In this document: in pieces, positions 22,815-33,386 of the stretch
How positions within the stretch are numbered: the stretch's first letter is position 1
How the letters are laid out: each line of letters starts with the position of its first letter
From: Micrasema longulum
Lineage: Eukaryota; Arthropoda; Insecta; Trichoptera; Brachycentridae
Length of the DNA: 64,000 nucleotides
Direction: 5' to 3'
Assembly (NCBI GenBank): GCA_022494885.1
Contig: JAGVSM010003607.1
Location: forward strand, 1 to 64,000
Made by a program: the position numbers and the translations under genes
Notes under the pieces: generated by a model
The model's input: the letters and a program-made list of their open reading frames with translations, nothing else
What the model was told of the DNA's origin: nothing
The model's database searches: none

Positions 22815-23720
22815 TTAATTCTTCCGATTGGTTCGTTTACAGTAAGCTAACCGGATATCTTTCATAGCTCTCATAACTTTGTTTATTATTATTATTATGG
22901 ATAACTTATATAGCGCCATTTTCGTAATAAAATACCTCAAAGGCGCTTTACATAGTAATTACATTGTTAAATTAATTTAATTGAAGCTTTTAAATTAGTA
23001 ATTTAATTAAAACAATTTATTTTGTTGTCACATGCTACGGATTTATTCAAATGATTTAGAGAACAAGTGGGTTTTAAGCTTTTTTCCGAAACATCACTTC
23101 ACTTTCACAGCCTCGCACCTCTGCTGGGAGAGCATTCCATGCCATAGGGCCTGCGACCGCAAATGCGCGTTCACTAAATTTAGTGCGCTGTTTGCGTAGA
23201 GGTATAATAACTTTTCCTCTCGCCGTAGACGTAGCTGATCTAAGCGTGAGACGCCTGTCAGCTAGTTCATCTGGAATGCATAGTTCCCTTAGATATTCCA
23301 GAGAAGAGTTGTGCAGTGACTTATACATAAGCCAACAGAGTTTGTATTCGACCCTCTGTGGAAAACGTCGCCAGTGTAGTTCCCGAAGTAGTGGAGTGAT
23401 ATGACTGAACTTATAGATTCCGAAAATATGTCTCGCTGCGGCATTCAATACAGATTGTAGGCGAGTCATTTTGTTCATTGGTAGACCTGCATAGATACCA
23501 TTACAATAACTGACTCTAGACACTACAAACGCATTTATTAATGCGTTTTTAGTTGGTACATATGAACCAGTGACGTCGTTCAAAGTAGTGCGTTTTTATG
23601 AAAATATTTTTTGTACATTTTCGAGAAACTTTTCTGTACAATTTAATGCTCTAATTTTTACCGCGCGCAAGAAAACATTTTTTGTATCCAATTTCCCGTA
23701 GGGCTGAAGTTCCTCGTGGT
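22815..23720 (+). repeat. Rep-C copy split by an L2/CR1-like LINE
   Basis: 22815-22880 (CTTCCGATTGGTTCG, TTTCATAGCTCTCA) and 23552-23720 (AACCAGTGACGTCGTTCAAA to CCCGTAGGGCTGAAGTTCC) are contiguous in the uninterrupted copy at 38.06-38.31 kb. Confidence 0.8.
22886..23552 (-). pseudogene. L2/CR1-like LINE, 3' part
   Basis: The C-terminal segment of ORF2: NALINAFVVSRVSYCNGIYA, LQSVLNAAARHIFGIYKF, LLRELHWRRFPQRVEYKL and FAVAGPMAWNALPAEVR, all standard for L2/CR1-type elements behind the RT. The first residues of the open frame (MNDVTGSYVP) come from Rep-C. The 3' UTR ends with the AGCGCCATTTTCG / AAAGGCGCTTTACA pair and an (ATT)n tail. RT and endonuclease are missing. Confidence 0.85.
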
Positions 23721-24049
23721 TTACTCACATCTATTAAATTTCTTGAAATTATATGTTCACTCGATAATTTATATGAGGAATTTCAATTAAGTGGTCATAT
23801 TTCTTAATAGAATCTGTTTATTAAAAATTATTTACAATATTTTTATGCGAACAGATTTTACACGTCAAGTTAAAAGTAAGTATTATGTAGGTAAAACTGT
23901 AAAAAATAATGTATTCTACTTAAGTTCGCTACCCATATTTAGTTTGGTACAACTATACTAACGAAAGGTGCTAAACTCGTGAGATAATAATATTTTCATT
24001 TACTGTAAAATAATTAAACTTTTACATTAATTAAGCAGGTACAGGCTCT

Positions 24050-25329
24050 TTAAAAATCAGTGGATTCTTACTAGGTCTCATCGTCTTGAAAAGCGCAAAA
24101 GGTAATACGCAATAAATACGCGTTTTTCGCGTAATACTGGGCGTACTTGGGCGACCAGTTGGAAAATCGGTAGATTCTTACTGGGTCCCATCGTCTTAAA
24201 AAGCATAAAAGGCAAAAGGCAAAAGGCAACCCGAAATACGCGTTATTTGCATAATATTGGGCGTACTTGGGTGACGAATTGGAAAATCGGTAGATTCTTA
24301 CTAGGTCCCATCGTCTTAAAAAGCGTAAAAGCAAAAGTCAATAAGAAATACGCGTTATTTGCATAATATTGGGCGTACTTGGGTGACGAATTGGAAAATC
24401 GGTAGATTCTTACTAGGTCCCATCGTCTTAAAAAGCGTAAAAGCAAAAGGCAATAAGAAATACGCGTTATTTGCATAATATTGGGCGTACTTGGGTGACG
24501 AATTGGAAAATCGGTAGATTCTTACTAGGTCCCATCGTCTTAAAAAGCGTAAAAGCAAAAGGCAATACGATATACGCGTTATTTCCATAATATTGGGCGT
24601 ACTTGGGTGACGAATTGGAAAATCGGTAGATTCTTACTAGGTCCCATCGTCTTAAAAAGCGTAAAAGCAAAAGGCAATAAGAAATACGCGTTATTTGCAT
24701 AATATTGGGCGTACTTGGGTGACGAATAGGAAAATCGGTAGATTCTTACTAGGTCCCATCGTCTTAAAAAGCGTAAAAGGCAATACGAAATACGCGTTAT
24801 TTGCATAATATTGGGCGTACTTGGGTGACTTATTGGAAAATCGGTAGATTCTTACTAGGTCCCATCGTCTTAAAAAGCGTAAAAGCAAAAGGCAATACGA
24901 TATACGCGTTATTTCCATAATATTGGGCGTACTTGGGTGACGAATTGGAAAATCGATAGATTCTTACTAGGTCCTATCGTCTTAAAAAGCGTAAAAGCGA
25001 AAGGCAATACAAAATACGCGTTATTTCCATAATATTGGGCGTACTTGGGTGACGAATTGGAAAATCGGTAGATTCTTACTAGGTCCCATGGTCTTAAAAA
25101 GCGTAAAAGGCAAAAGGCAAAACGAAAAACGCGTTATTTCCATAATAGTGGGCGTACTTGGGTGACGAATCGGAAAATCGGTAGATTCTTACTAGGTACC
25201 ACCGTCTTAAAAAGCGTAAAAGCAAAAGGCAATACAAAGTACGCGTTATTTGCATAATATTGGGCGTACTTGGGTGACGAATTGGAAAATCGGTAGATTC
25301 TTACTAGGTCCCAGCGTCTTAAAAAGCGG
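24050..25329 (+). repeat. 112-bp satellite, about 11 monomers
   Basis: Units with AAAATCGGTAGATTCTTACT, GGTCCCATCGTCTTAAAAAG and TTGGGCGTACTTGGGTGACG repeat every 112 bases, with small length changes in a GCAAAAG run. Minus-strand ORFs of about 77 codons recur by chance of period. The last unit passes without a gap into a SINE body. Confidence 0.95.
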
Positions 25330-25470
25330 ACTCACGGATCAAAGGTCCGTGGTTCGAATCCCACTCTACCCCAACTTGATTCTTATTTTCTAATATCGAG
25401 CTATTTACAACTCATTGAAAATGGCGGTCAAAATGAAATATTTGGGTAAATCGTAAGAACGCTTGTATTT
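25327..25470 (+). repeat. tRNA-derived SINE body at the satellite end
   Basis: GCGGACTCACGG, B box GGTTCGAATCC, then CACTCTACCCCAACTTGATT and a tail with CAACTCATTGAAAATGGC. The same body is at 60786-60910. The A-box half is missing here; the satellite takes its place. Confidence 0.75.
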
Positions 25471-25544
25471 CTTTTTACAAAAAAAAATATGTACCTAGAT
25501 ATTACTGTAATAATAAAACATTATGGAATTTATTAGTTAATTAA

Positions 25545-25660
25545 CCTTGGTAAAAAAGCTTGTGTTGCTTTGAAACCGGTCGGTAGAAAAAATAAAAAAT
25601 TAGGGGTTAAAAACAAACTTGTTTCATATTTGTTTTATTTTAATGAATAACCACAAAGTT
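25545..25660 (+). repeat. Repeat with hammerhead-like stem, copy 1
   Basis: AAGCTTGTGTTGCTTTGAAA then CCGGTCGG; shared with 28.56-28.69 kb. The better copy there has TTGACGAAGAAGC...GCTTTGAAAC, resembling a hammerhead core. Confidence 0.45.
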
Positions 25661-25765
25661 AGTGCTTCAAATATAAATTTTATATTCATTTATATTCACT
25701 AATCTCATGTGTAGAGAAAATTTATTGAAACTTTTTTCAGATGGTTCATCATAGATCAACGGTTT

Positions 25766-25858
25766 CTTACCTGGGGGGCGCGGACTATTGCCAGGGGAGG
25801 CGCGGACTATTGCCAGGGGAGGCGCGGACTATTGCCAGGGGAGGCGCCAAATTTTTTT
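25766..25858 (+). repeat. 22-base G-rich tandem repeat, three units
   Basis: Unit GCGCGGACTATTGCCAGGGG plus AG, repeated perfectly three times in strongly AT-rich surroundings. Confidence 0.9.
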
Positions 25859-25965
25859 GAAAAATTGATCGAATTACCATGCGGTAGCTCACTAAAACAA
25901 ATGTTTCAAAATGCAACCTTAATTCAATTTTGGATGAATCTTAGCGAAGAGTATTAATAAACATA

Positions 25966-26545
25966 TTGCAACAGAGATGAAGAACACTTAAGAGAAGGTA
26001 ATATAGAAGTCCAGGCATCTACAGGGCTTATGACCTGTCAATGGCTGGTTTAAGTGGCCACTTTACACACTGTGTAACATTCACCATTCTGCCTACACTC
26101 GAACATCTATATTCCTTCAATTCTTTCATCTGTTGATGTTTGTGAAGTTAAAGAGCTGAAACCTTTATTTATGCGGGTGAGATTAATCTAATTGAATTAT
26201 TTCACCTACATACTAGGCAACGCCTAAAAATATATTTTTTTCAATTTCTATACTTCTTCATGGACCAGGTAATTTATCAACAATATTTTGAGTTTGTCTA
26301 AATTTTTGTAGACAAGGACTGGATTCAACTCCCTGGGGAGCTGTTAATATTAACATATTACAACAGAGATGAAGAACACTTAAGAAAAGGTAATATAGAA
26401 GAATATTACCTTATAGAAGAATATTACCTTATCTTAAGTGTTCTTCATCTCTGTTGTAATATGTTAATATAAACAGCTCCCCAGAGAGTTGAATCCAGTC
26501 CTTGTCTACAAAAGTTTGGACAAACTCAATAGTATGAATCTTTGT
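25966..26545. repeat. Rep-A, full unit plus a second partial unit ending in a hairpin
   Basis: A complete unit from ACAGAGATGAAGAACACTT (25971) reaches the same phrase again at 26363, a period of 392 bases. The second unit then folds back: 26283-26400 is inverted at 26425-26535. Key phrases: GGCATCTACAGGGCTTATGA, TAAGTGGCCACTTTACACAC, TAGGCAACGCC, TTCTTCATGGACCAGGTAAT. Confidence 0.9.
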
Positions 26546-26695
26546 ATTGCAAAGAAATGCAGGTATTTCTGCCGTTTGTGACGTCTTATTTATGCAAAAC
26601 GGGCTATTCGGAACTATATATGAAACCAAATGAAAACCAAATATCGAGCCAGGTTAGTAGTCAAAAAGCCGATACGAGTGGCACTCTCCACACAA

Positions 26696-26750
26696 TAACA
26701 GCTTGGGTAGGTAGGAAGAAATTGCCTTAAGGCAATATGCCCGCCCTTAT
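26696..26750 (+). repeat. LINE 3' tail hairpin
   Basis: GGTAGGAAGAAATTGCCTTAAGGCAATATGCC, with the stem TTGCCTTAAGGCAA, then CCGCCCTTAT; the same 3' end is on the minus strand at 36.86 and 48.68 kb and on the plus strand at 56.36 kb. Confidence 0.75.
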
Positions 26751-26751
26751 A

Positions 26752-27405
26752 ATAATAATAATATTTGGCTGATTTATATAGCGCCATTTTTGTAAAAAAT
26801 CACCTCAAGGGCGCTTTACAATTGTATATCTAAACTTACATTCTAACTAAACTTAAGTGATACATTATATTTCCAGATTTCAAATTGAGGGTATGATAGT
26901 TTAAAGAAGTGGGATTTTAGTTGGGATCTGAACTGACTGGGACTGTCGATGATCCGTAAGTTTGAAGGCAATTGGTTCCAGGCAGAGGGGCCGGCGGCGG
27001 CAAAAGCACGATCTCCAAATCTAGTGTTTGGGGAGCGCCGGATTTCAACAAGTTTTCCTCTTCCTGAATCATTTGCTGACCTAAGAGTAGATTTTCTTTG
27101 ACATGTATTTCCCCTAATACAAAGGTCCGATAGGTATTTTGGAGCCATTTCATGAAGGGATTTGAATACTGTCCAGCACAGCTATTATTTTATTCTCTCT
27201 GGGCTTTTTAACCAGTGCAAATCTCGAAGATGTTGTGAGATGTGAGAATATTTTTTTACTCCCGTAATAAGCCTTGCTGCTGCATTGAACACAGATTGAA
27301 TTTCATTAGTTTGATATTTTGGGAGATTATATGTATTTATATATTGTATATGTATATAAAGTGTCAAATAAATAAAATAAATAAGACAACTCTGTAAACT
27401 TCCCA
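26752..27405 (-). pseudogene. L2/CR1-like LINE, 3' part, with a small insertion
   Basis: Encodes SVFNAAARLITGVKKYSHIS, LRDLHWLKSPERIK, then in another frame YLSDLCIRGN, STLRSAND and FAAAGPSAWNQLPSNLR, the L2/CR1 C-terminus. 3' end at 26752 with (ATT)n and the AGCGCC...GGCGCTTTACA pair. 27332-27385 looks like another LINE's 3' tail (GTATATAAAGTGTCAAATAA). The frameshift near 27150-27185 makes it dead. Confidence 0.8.
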
Positions 27406-28065
27406 TTGTGATCGGGGCCCGGAAGTAGTGGAGCGATATGTTTAATCTGCGTATATCTTATAACAATAATTGTACGATGTTCTGCAAGGGGCGTGTCCGC
27501 ACGTGGCGGTCCGGGACAGAACCTGCGACTTGAGCCCGCTGACAACTGTCCACTAACCATTGGGCAATCGACTATCATGCTCCAGTTGAGGCAGCTCTTG
27601 CGAGAAGGAAAATTGGCGATAAATTATAGATAAGCTTAATACTAGACGAAGTATCTTCATACTTACGTGAGTTTATGATTCAATACACACGCACAAATAA
27701 ATAATAAATAAATAAACGCACACACCATATTTTGTATGTTTAATGCATATTTTAATGCATTAACAATCCTTATTATTACTTTATTATTTTTTTATTTTAT
27801 TTAACTTTTTGTACAAAATGTTATTTGTACATTGGCGGGCTTATTGCCAAATGGCATTTTTTTCCAACCAACCAATAAGTAAAAACAAAAGAAAAAATAA
27901 ATGAAAAAACAAAAGTAAAAACAAAAGAAATTATATTTTAATATAAATTTTATATTTATTTATTAATAAAATATTAAAATTAGACAACTTAGAAATTCTA
28001 GAAATAAAAAAAGCGATTCATAATAAGAAAAAAAAAATAATAACCAAATAAACAAAATTTCAATG
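27406..28065. other. Unassigned interval
   Basis: 27500-27560 on the minus strand resembles a degraded tRNA-like head (GATTGCCCAATGGTTAGTGG, GGTTCTG). 27825-27870 is a diverged LINE tail with GGCGGGCTTATTGCCAAATG. The rest is AT-rich. Confidence 0.4.
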
Positions 28066-28435
28066 ATATTTTGAGTTTGTCCAAATTTTTGTAAACAAGG
28101 ACTGGATTCAACTCCCTGGGGAGCTGTATGAAGAAGTAAAGAAATTGAAAAAAAAAAATTTTTCAGGCGTTGCCGTTGCGTGAAATAATTCAATTAGATG
28201 AATTTCACCCGCATAAATAAAGGTTTCAGCTCTTTAACTTCACAAACATCAGCAGATAAAAGAAAGGAAGGAATATAAATGTTCAAATATGGGCAGAATG
28301 GTGAATGTTACACAGTGTGTAAAGTGACCACTTAAACCAGCCAATGACAGGTCATATGCCCTGTAGATGCCTAGACTTTTACATTCCCTTCAATAAAATG
28401 TTCTTCATCTCTGTTGTAATAAACAATATTTATTT
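28066..28435. repeat. Rep-A copy
   Basis: TTTTGAGTTTGTCCAAATTT and ACAAGGACTGGATTCAACTC, then a jump to the reverse-strand unit (GTGAAATAATTCAATTAGAT, GTGACCACTTAAACCAGCC, GTTCTTCATCTCTGTTGTAA). A foldback form with the inner part of one arm lost. Confidence 0.8.
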
Positions 28436-28554
28436 TAGTCCTCTCCTGTCTTGCTTCGAAAATATTGATATCAAATTACAGCCCTTGTAAGAAAAAAAAG
28501 ACTTGATTTGTTGGCTCCACGTGTAGTATTTAGTTAACATGATAAAAATAAAAT

Positions 28555-28690
28555 AGGAAAGAATTTATTACTTACGTGAACCTTGACGAAGAAGCTTGTT
28601 TGCTTTGAAACCGGTCGGTGGAAAAAAAAAAATAGTGGTTCAAAACAAAGTTGTTTTATTTTATTTATTTTGTGAAATTATATTTGTTTA
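28555..28690 (+). repeat. Repeat with hammerhead-like stem, copy 2
   Basis: TTGACGAAGAAGC-loop-GCTTTGAAAC-CGGTCGG: a TGA.GA core, a helix AAGC/GCTT and GAAAC in the order of a hammerhead ribozyme. Sequence shown; self-cleavage is inferred and weak. Confidence 0.45.
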
Positions 28691-28819
28691 TTTCACAGTT
28701 TTAAAATGTACAGAGGTTTTTTGTTTCAGGTCCCGACTGGCTAGGAAATTCCTGTGTTCAGGCAAAACCTTCGTTTTACATTTGTTTTTTGCCCCATTGG
28801 TTTGCACAACGTTTTGATT

Positions 28820-29060
28820 ATGTCATCCACCGTCACACGACGGTCGCTAGATGACAGCACCGCTCTCTGAGGAAACCATAGCTTCAGAGCCGCGATTATG
28901 AACGGCTATCTTCATCGGTGTATACTGGGACGGTATAAATTAAAATCGATTTGTGTGTACGAAAGTATGTATGCTTATAGTAAAATTTAAAGTATCTTCG
29001 TTGGTAACCGATAATTGAAAATGCTTAGAAAAAAAATTGGAAACGTATTCTATTTTTCAT
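28820..29060. repeat. Rep-G and Rep-B fragments
   Basis: 28830-28880 is a degraded Rep-G end (AGCACCGCTCTCTGAGGAAA, CCATAGCTT). 28884-29060 is a Rep-B part (GCGATTATGAACGG, AGTATCTTCGTTGGTAACCG, AACTTAATTTTACTTTGTAT). Confidence 0.6.
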
Positions 29061-29234
29061 ACAGAAAACTTAATTTTACTTTGTATATAAACTTCCAGAA
29101 ATCAGCCTTTATAAATATTTCCCAAGAAAAATTTGACGACGAGATTCGAGGGTGTTGTAATCCAGCGTCCGCGTCCCTGCTACAAATAATGATGGGTACA
29201 AGATACATGGATAATTATTATTTTCTTTAAGATA

Positions 29235-29400
29235 TAAGAATCGCGAAAATCGCTTTTGTCCCAAATGATGGAACAGTATTCTAGTCTGCTGCGGACTAGT
29301 GTATCATACAATGTGCAAATTGCGGTAGTATTGTTAAAATATCTAGAGTTTTGAAGTACAAATTTAAGCATTTTACAAGATTTATCTATTACACCAGTAA
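29235..29400 (-). pseudogene. LINE fragment behind the RT core
   Basis: SRYFNNTTAICTLYDTLVRS and RLEYCSIIWD are the standard phrase after the RT thumb in Jockey/I-type LINEs. It ends where Rep-B sequence begins. Confidence 0.65.
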
Positions 29401-29920
29401 TATTTCTTTATTTATTTAATTGCCTTGTAGGCTTTTACATGTTTTACATATATTTATAAATAAAGAACAGACATATATTTTACACAAAAGTAGCAAAAAA
29501 TTGAAAATGAAGTAATAAGAAAAAGAAAAGAAAAATATATAAAACTAATCTTACATAGAGTACATACATACATATATTCCAGTAGAGAGAACAGAAGTTT
29601 TTTTTTCACATCGGTAATATTAAAAGAATCTTAAAATTAGAAGAATGCAGAAAAATAATCATTAAGAATACAGATATAAGTTAATAAAAGGTATACAATT
29701 TAAAACAACATAGTATTATTTAAGTATTTAAATTTGGAGATAATAAATTGATACACTGCCTTTTAAAATTCAAAAGTGTTGTATTAAATATATCTGTATC
29801 ATTTGCGTATTCGTTTGCAAACACATGAATTTTCCTTATTGGCGAGTGTGCACTGTAGTTAGTTGTAGATACATCTATATAGAAGAGTTTTGGTTGAGCC
29901 GATAATTTGTTTCAATGTGT
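29401..29920 (-). pseudogene. 3' end of another LINE
   Basis: Minus strand: YSAHSPIRKIHVFANEYAND, FNTTLLNFKRQC and a stop near 29725, then a 3' UTR to a TTTATTTATT-type tail at 29405. It lies between 29235-29400 LINE sequence and unassigned DNA. Confidence 0.6.
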
Positions 29921-29999
29921 TTTAGCCAGAAGAATCGCATGTAAGTAGATACTGGCTAATTTTGATTTGTGAGGTTGCCACGCCTGACGGGACGTTTGT

Positions 30000-30272
30000 T
30001 GGTTGGCAACACTGCTCGTCCTCCGCGCCATTCTTCGCTTTTTCAATGAGTTATGTTCGCACGCTTTTCTAATTGTTGAAAAATATTTCTCGCTTTTTCG
30101 CCGTAAAAGTTAATATAACGCCGCGAACATTTTATCATCCATCGCCATTAATCATCATCCGCCGCGCCGCCTCCAGACTCCAGACAATTGTGTGTATGCA
30201 GTTTTCCCGTTCACCAGTTTTCCCGTTAGCGCGTGAGCTGATCGCCGACAAAGAAGAAGACTCAACACCAGG
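30000..30272 (+). other. GC-richer patch ending in a splice-donor-like site
   Basis: CpG-containing sequence (GCCGCGCCGCCTCC, TTAGCGCGTGAGCTGATCGC) in AT-rich surroundings, with a 67-codon frame from 30073 and ACACCAG|GTTAGT at 30272. It could be a promoter with first exon. I recognise no protein; the call is speculative. Confidence 0.25.
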
Positions 30273-30669
30273 TTAGTCAGTGTTTTTACATACTGATTTT
30301 CTATGGTTCGAGTACATTTAATAAATTGTTGGCTGCATAATCCACTAGCTAACATTGGCAGTTTTGGAGAAAATAATTTAATTATCCGCTATAGAAAAAA
30401 ATAAAATATATATTTAAATCGCAAAAGTCTATTTACACGGCTTCTCCAAGTTTATTAAATCGAGTAATCCGGCCGGGCACTCGCGAGTTAATTAGTTTTG
30501 ACAGTTCGGAACCGTCAAATATTGAATTTAATATTCAAAATAAAAATAAAAAATCATTTAATTTTCTTCTAGTTTCTAATGTGTGTAAATTTAAATATTT
30601 ATTTAAGTATGTATAATTAATATGTTCAATTGGAATAACTTATTTAAAATTAACGAAACGTAAAAATGT

Positions 30670-30745
30670 ATGTTGAATTCTTTCGATATTATTTATATGC
30701 ACTTTATAATATGGAGACCATATAACCGAGTTGTATTCAAGTTGG
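30670..30745 (-). pseudogene. LINE fragment, inverted partner of 30868-31413
   Basis: Minus strand QLEYNSVIWSPYYKVHINNI with ERIQHTFL, closely similar to LEYSSVIWSPYYDVHIKNIE of the plus-strand fragment next to it. Confidence 0.65.
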
Positions 30746-30867
30746 CAATATGAGACTTAAACGTGAAATTCGCTTCAAAAATAATACTAAGATAATATTC
30801 CTGACACTAAACTTTCTTTTACAATTCATATTGAACATGTTATCAATTAAAACTTCTTGGATTTATT

Positions 30868-31413
30868 AACAGAAGCACAGCTGACTTCAAAAATATCAAT
30901 ACCCTTAAAACTCTCTTCTGTTCCCTAGTTCACCCGCACCTAGAGTATTCCTCTGTTATCTGGTCTCCATATTATGATGTTCACATCAAGAATATTGAAT
31001 CAGTTCAAAATCGATTTTTGAGAAAGATAGGATGGAGGTTAGGCTTATCCAGAGACCAATATACGTATAATGAGTTAAAAACTACCTTGAATATATCTTC
31101 TCTTCAAGACAGTCGAAATAAATACGACCTTCTAGTACTATTTAAAATTCTCAACTCACTCTTTGATGCGCCTGAACTACTGAGCTCAATAAAATTAAAT
31201 ATCCCAACTAGAAACCTCAGACAAAACTTACTCTTTCATACCGATAACCATAGAACTAACTATGGTTCGCATTCCCCTATGCCCAGAATTCTCAAGTCTG
31301 CCAACAAACATACCAGTCTTGATTTCTTTGATAACAAGTTGTCTTCTTTCAATGAATCAAATTCAATTATAAACACCTCTCTCCCGCTTCAACTCCCACA
31401 AAGTCTACTATAA
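30868..31413 (+). pseudogene. C-terminal part of a Jockey/I-like LINE
   Basis: About 180 residues: STADFKNINTLKTLFCSLVH, LEYSSVIWSPYYDVHIKNIE, VQNRFLRKIGWR, then a long C-terminal part with FKILNSLFDAPELLSSI and FDNKLSSFN, ending at 31413. It is open throughout, but RT and everything upstream are missing, so no enzyme activity is expected. Confidence 0.75.
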
Positions 31414-31479
31414 ACCATTGAGTCTTTCTATTTTTTTAATAATAATTTTCTATGTATAAATATGTCCATAAAAATGCCC

Positions 31480-32395
31480 ATTGGGCGTATGTATACATAA
31501 TTAAATATTTTGGTAAAATGAGTGGTATATCTGTTAACTGTCTTCTGTATGCGGATGATGCCGTGCTTCTTGCTAGCAGCAAAGAAGACCTTCAATTCTT
31601 AGTAACAAAAGTCTACGAGGTATGCAAGAAAAGCGATTTACTTATGAATGTTGATAAATCGAAAGTGATGGTTTTTGAAAGGGACGAAAATATAACTAAA
31701 TGTGAGATCAGCGTGAACGGAGATATTCTGAATCAGGTAGAAGAATTTGTGTACCTGGGAAGTATGTTTACTAGGGACGGAAAGGCCGATAAAGATATTG
31801 AAAGGAGGGTGAGTGCCGGGAATAGGGTGAACGGTGCACTAAAATCTACTTTGGAAAACAAATGTTTATCGCGGGAGGCTAAACTAGCAGTTCACAACGG
31901 AGTTCTAGTTCCAACTCTAATGTATGGGGAGCGAAGTATGGAATTGGAAAAATGATGATGAAAGTAGGTTGAATGCTGTCGAAATGCGATCCCTCAGGCG
32001 AATGTGTGGTAAAACGATGTATGATAGGTGCACAAATGTCGAGATCCGTGAAGTGTGTGAGGCTGAGACATGCATTATTGACAGAATCAAGAAAGGGGTG
32101 CTGCGTTGGTTTGGACATGTAGAGCGAATGGACAGCGAAAGAACAGCTAAAAGGATCTACGATGCAAATGTTGATGGATGCAGAAAACGAGGAAGACCGA
32201 GAAAGACATGGCACGATCAAGTCCATAAATTACTGGAAAATGGACATGTCAAAAGTAGGAATAATCGGCGTGCGTGCATGAGAAGATGTATGAATGTAGA
32301 GGAAGCGAGGTCTGTATGCCAAGATAAAGTATTATGGCGTTCTATCCTCTCTGCCTACCCCTACGGGGAAACGGCGGGATGGTTTGTTGTTGTTG
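31480..32395 (+). pseudogene. RTE-like LINE, RT core to C-terminus, one frameshift
   Basis: The most complete RTE-like piece here. First frame: catalytic LLYADDAVLLA near residues 31-41, DKSKVMVF, EFVYLGSMFTRDG, ERRVSAGNR, GVLVPTLMYG. An extra G in the GGGG at about 31925 shifts the frame; the second frame continues SEVWNWKNDDESRLNAVEMR, LRWFGHVERMDSER, CRKRGRPRKTW and ends at 32392 or later. The palm subdomain N-terminal to YADD and the endonuclease are missing. Confidence 0.85.
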
Positions 32396-32399
32396 TTGG

Positions 32400-33055
32400 T
32401 AGGTATGCATCTTTACAAACGTCAAAACAACAAGATTTATTTAGTGTCAACTCTTCATTACTTTTTTAAATGATAACAGTAAATTTCCACCAAGAAATTC
32501 CACTAATTTAATGTCATTTGCTTCCTTTAAAAATGTAATAATAACGTTCAATGAAAAGATGAAATCAATGGACATATGAAGTATTTTGACAGTTGACAGG
32601 GAGCAACTATGGCCCGTGGGCCGTGCTCCACGCCACGCCATGGCCCATCACCGCCATAAAGGATGTTGGAGACAATAAGAAATAGATAATGGAAAAAATT
32701 GGTCCTTCCGGTCGACTCCAGGGTGCTTAGACTCGACTCCGAGCATTATTACAATTAAGAGTAGAGTAATAAATATTTTTACATACACTGGAACCTCGAT
32801 TCATACGGTTTTAAAAATAACACGGCCCAAAAATGAAATTAAATAAAAATCCAGCATTAATTTAACAGTACTTGGTTGGTAATATAATTACCATAGAATT
32901 ATAAAAATCCAGCAACCGCGTACGCGCATCATACTGAAGCCGACTAAACTACTCATAAATGAGTAGTTTTACGTTTTAGCCATTAATTACTCGGTCGACG
33001 TCGCTTAGTACGCAACGATTTAAATTCTATAATGCTGTGTTGTGTCGTTTTTAAG
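32400..33055. other. Unassigned interval with a small hairpin
   Basis: 32943-32968 is a perfect inverted repeat TAAACTACTCAT-ATGAGTAGTTTA-like. The rest shows no gene. Confidence 0.45.
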
Positions 33056-33230
33056 TGTCAAAATACTGCTAAGATCTTAAAGAAACAGGATGGGATCACA
33101 TTTCACGTGTAATTAGCAAATGAATGTGTAAGTAGCAAATACATTAATGTCACGTGTAAGTGTCAAAATACTGCTGGGATTAAACGTGAATAGGGTGGGA
33201 TTACATTTCATGTGTAAGTAGCGAATTCAC
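33056..33230 (+). repeat. Imperfect direct duplication, about 108 bases
   Basis: GTGTCAAAATACTGCT recurs at 33056 and 33164, each followed by GGGATTACATTTC-like and GTGTAAGTAGC-like phrases. Confidence 0.6.
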
Positions 33231-33386
33231 AAATAATATTATTTGAGAAATCAGTTGTTTTAGCGTCTGTCAGATTGTGAAATAAAACAAGATGGACATT
33301 TTGTCAGTATTGTCAGGGTAGTAGAATTTTTACCCGGCTTTCTATCAATAAGCCATGGTTTAATATTAAACGGTATTAATTTACTT

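Noticed and set aside
23183..23404. 73-codon plus-strand ORF
   Set aside because: Antisense of the L2/CR1-like C-terminus.
24071..24918. Series of 75-87-codon minus-strand ORFs
   Set aside because: Same frame repeated by the 112-bp satellite with overlapping Met starts; no protein features.
13123..25330. CRISPR-like direct repeats
   Set aside because: Units are 204 and 112 bases with no unique spacers, in animal-type DNA; these are satellites.
31879..32226. 115-codon minus-strand ORF
   Set aside because: Antisense of the RTE-like LINE.
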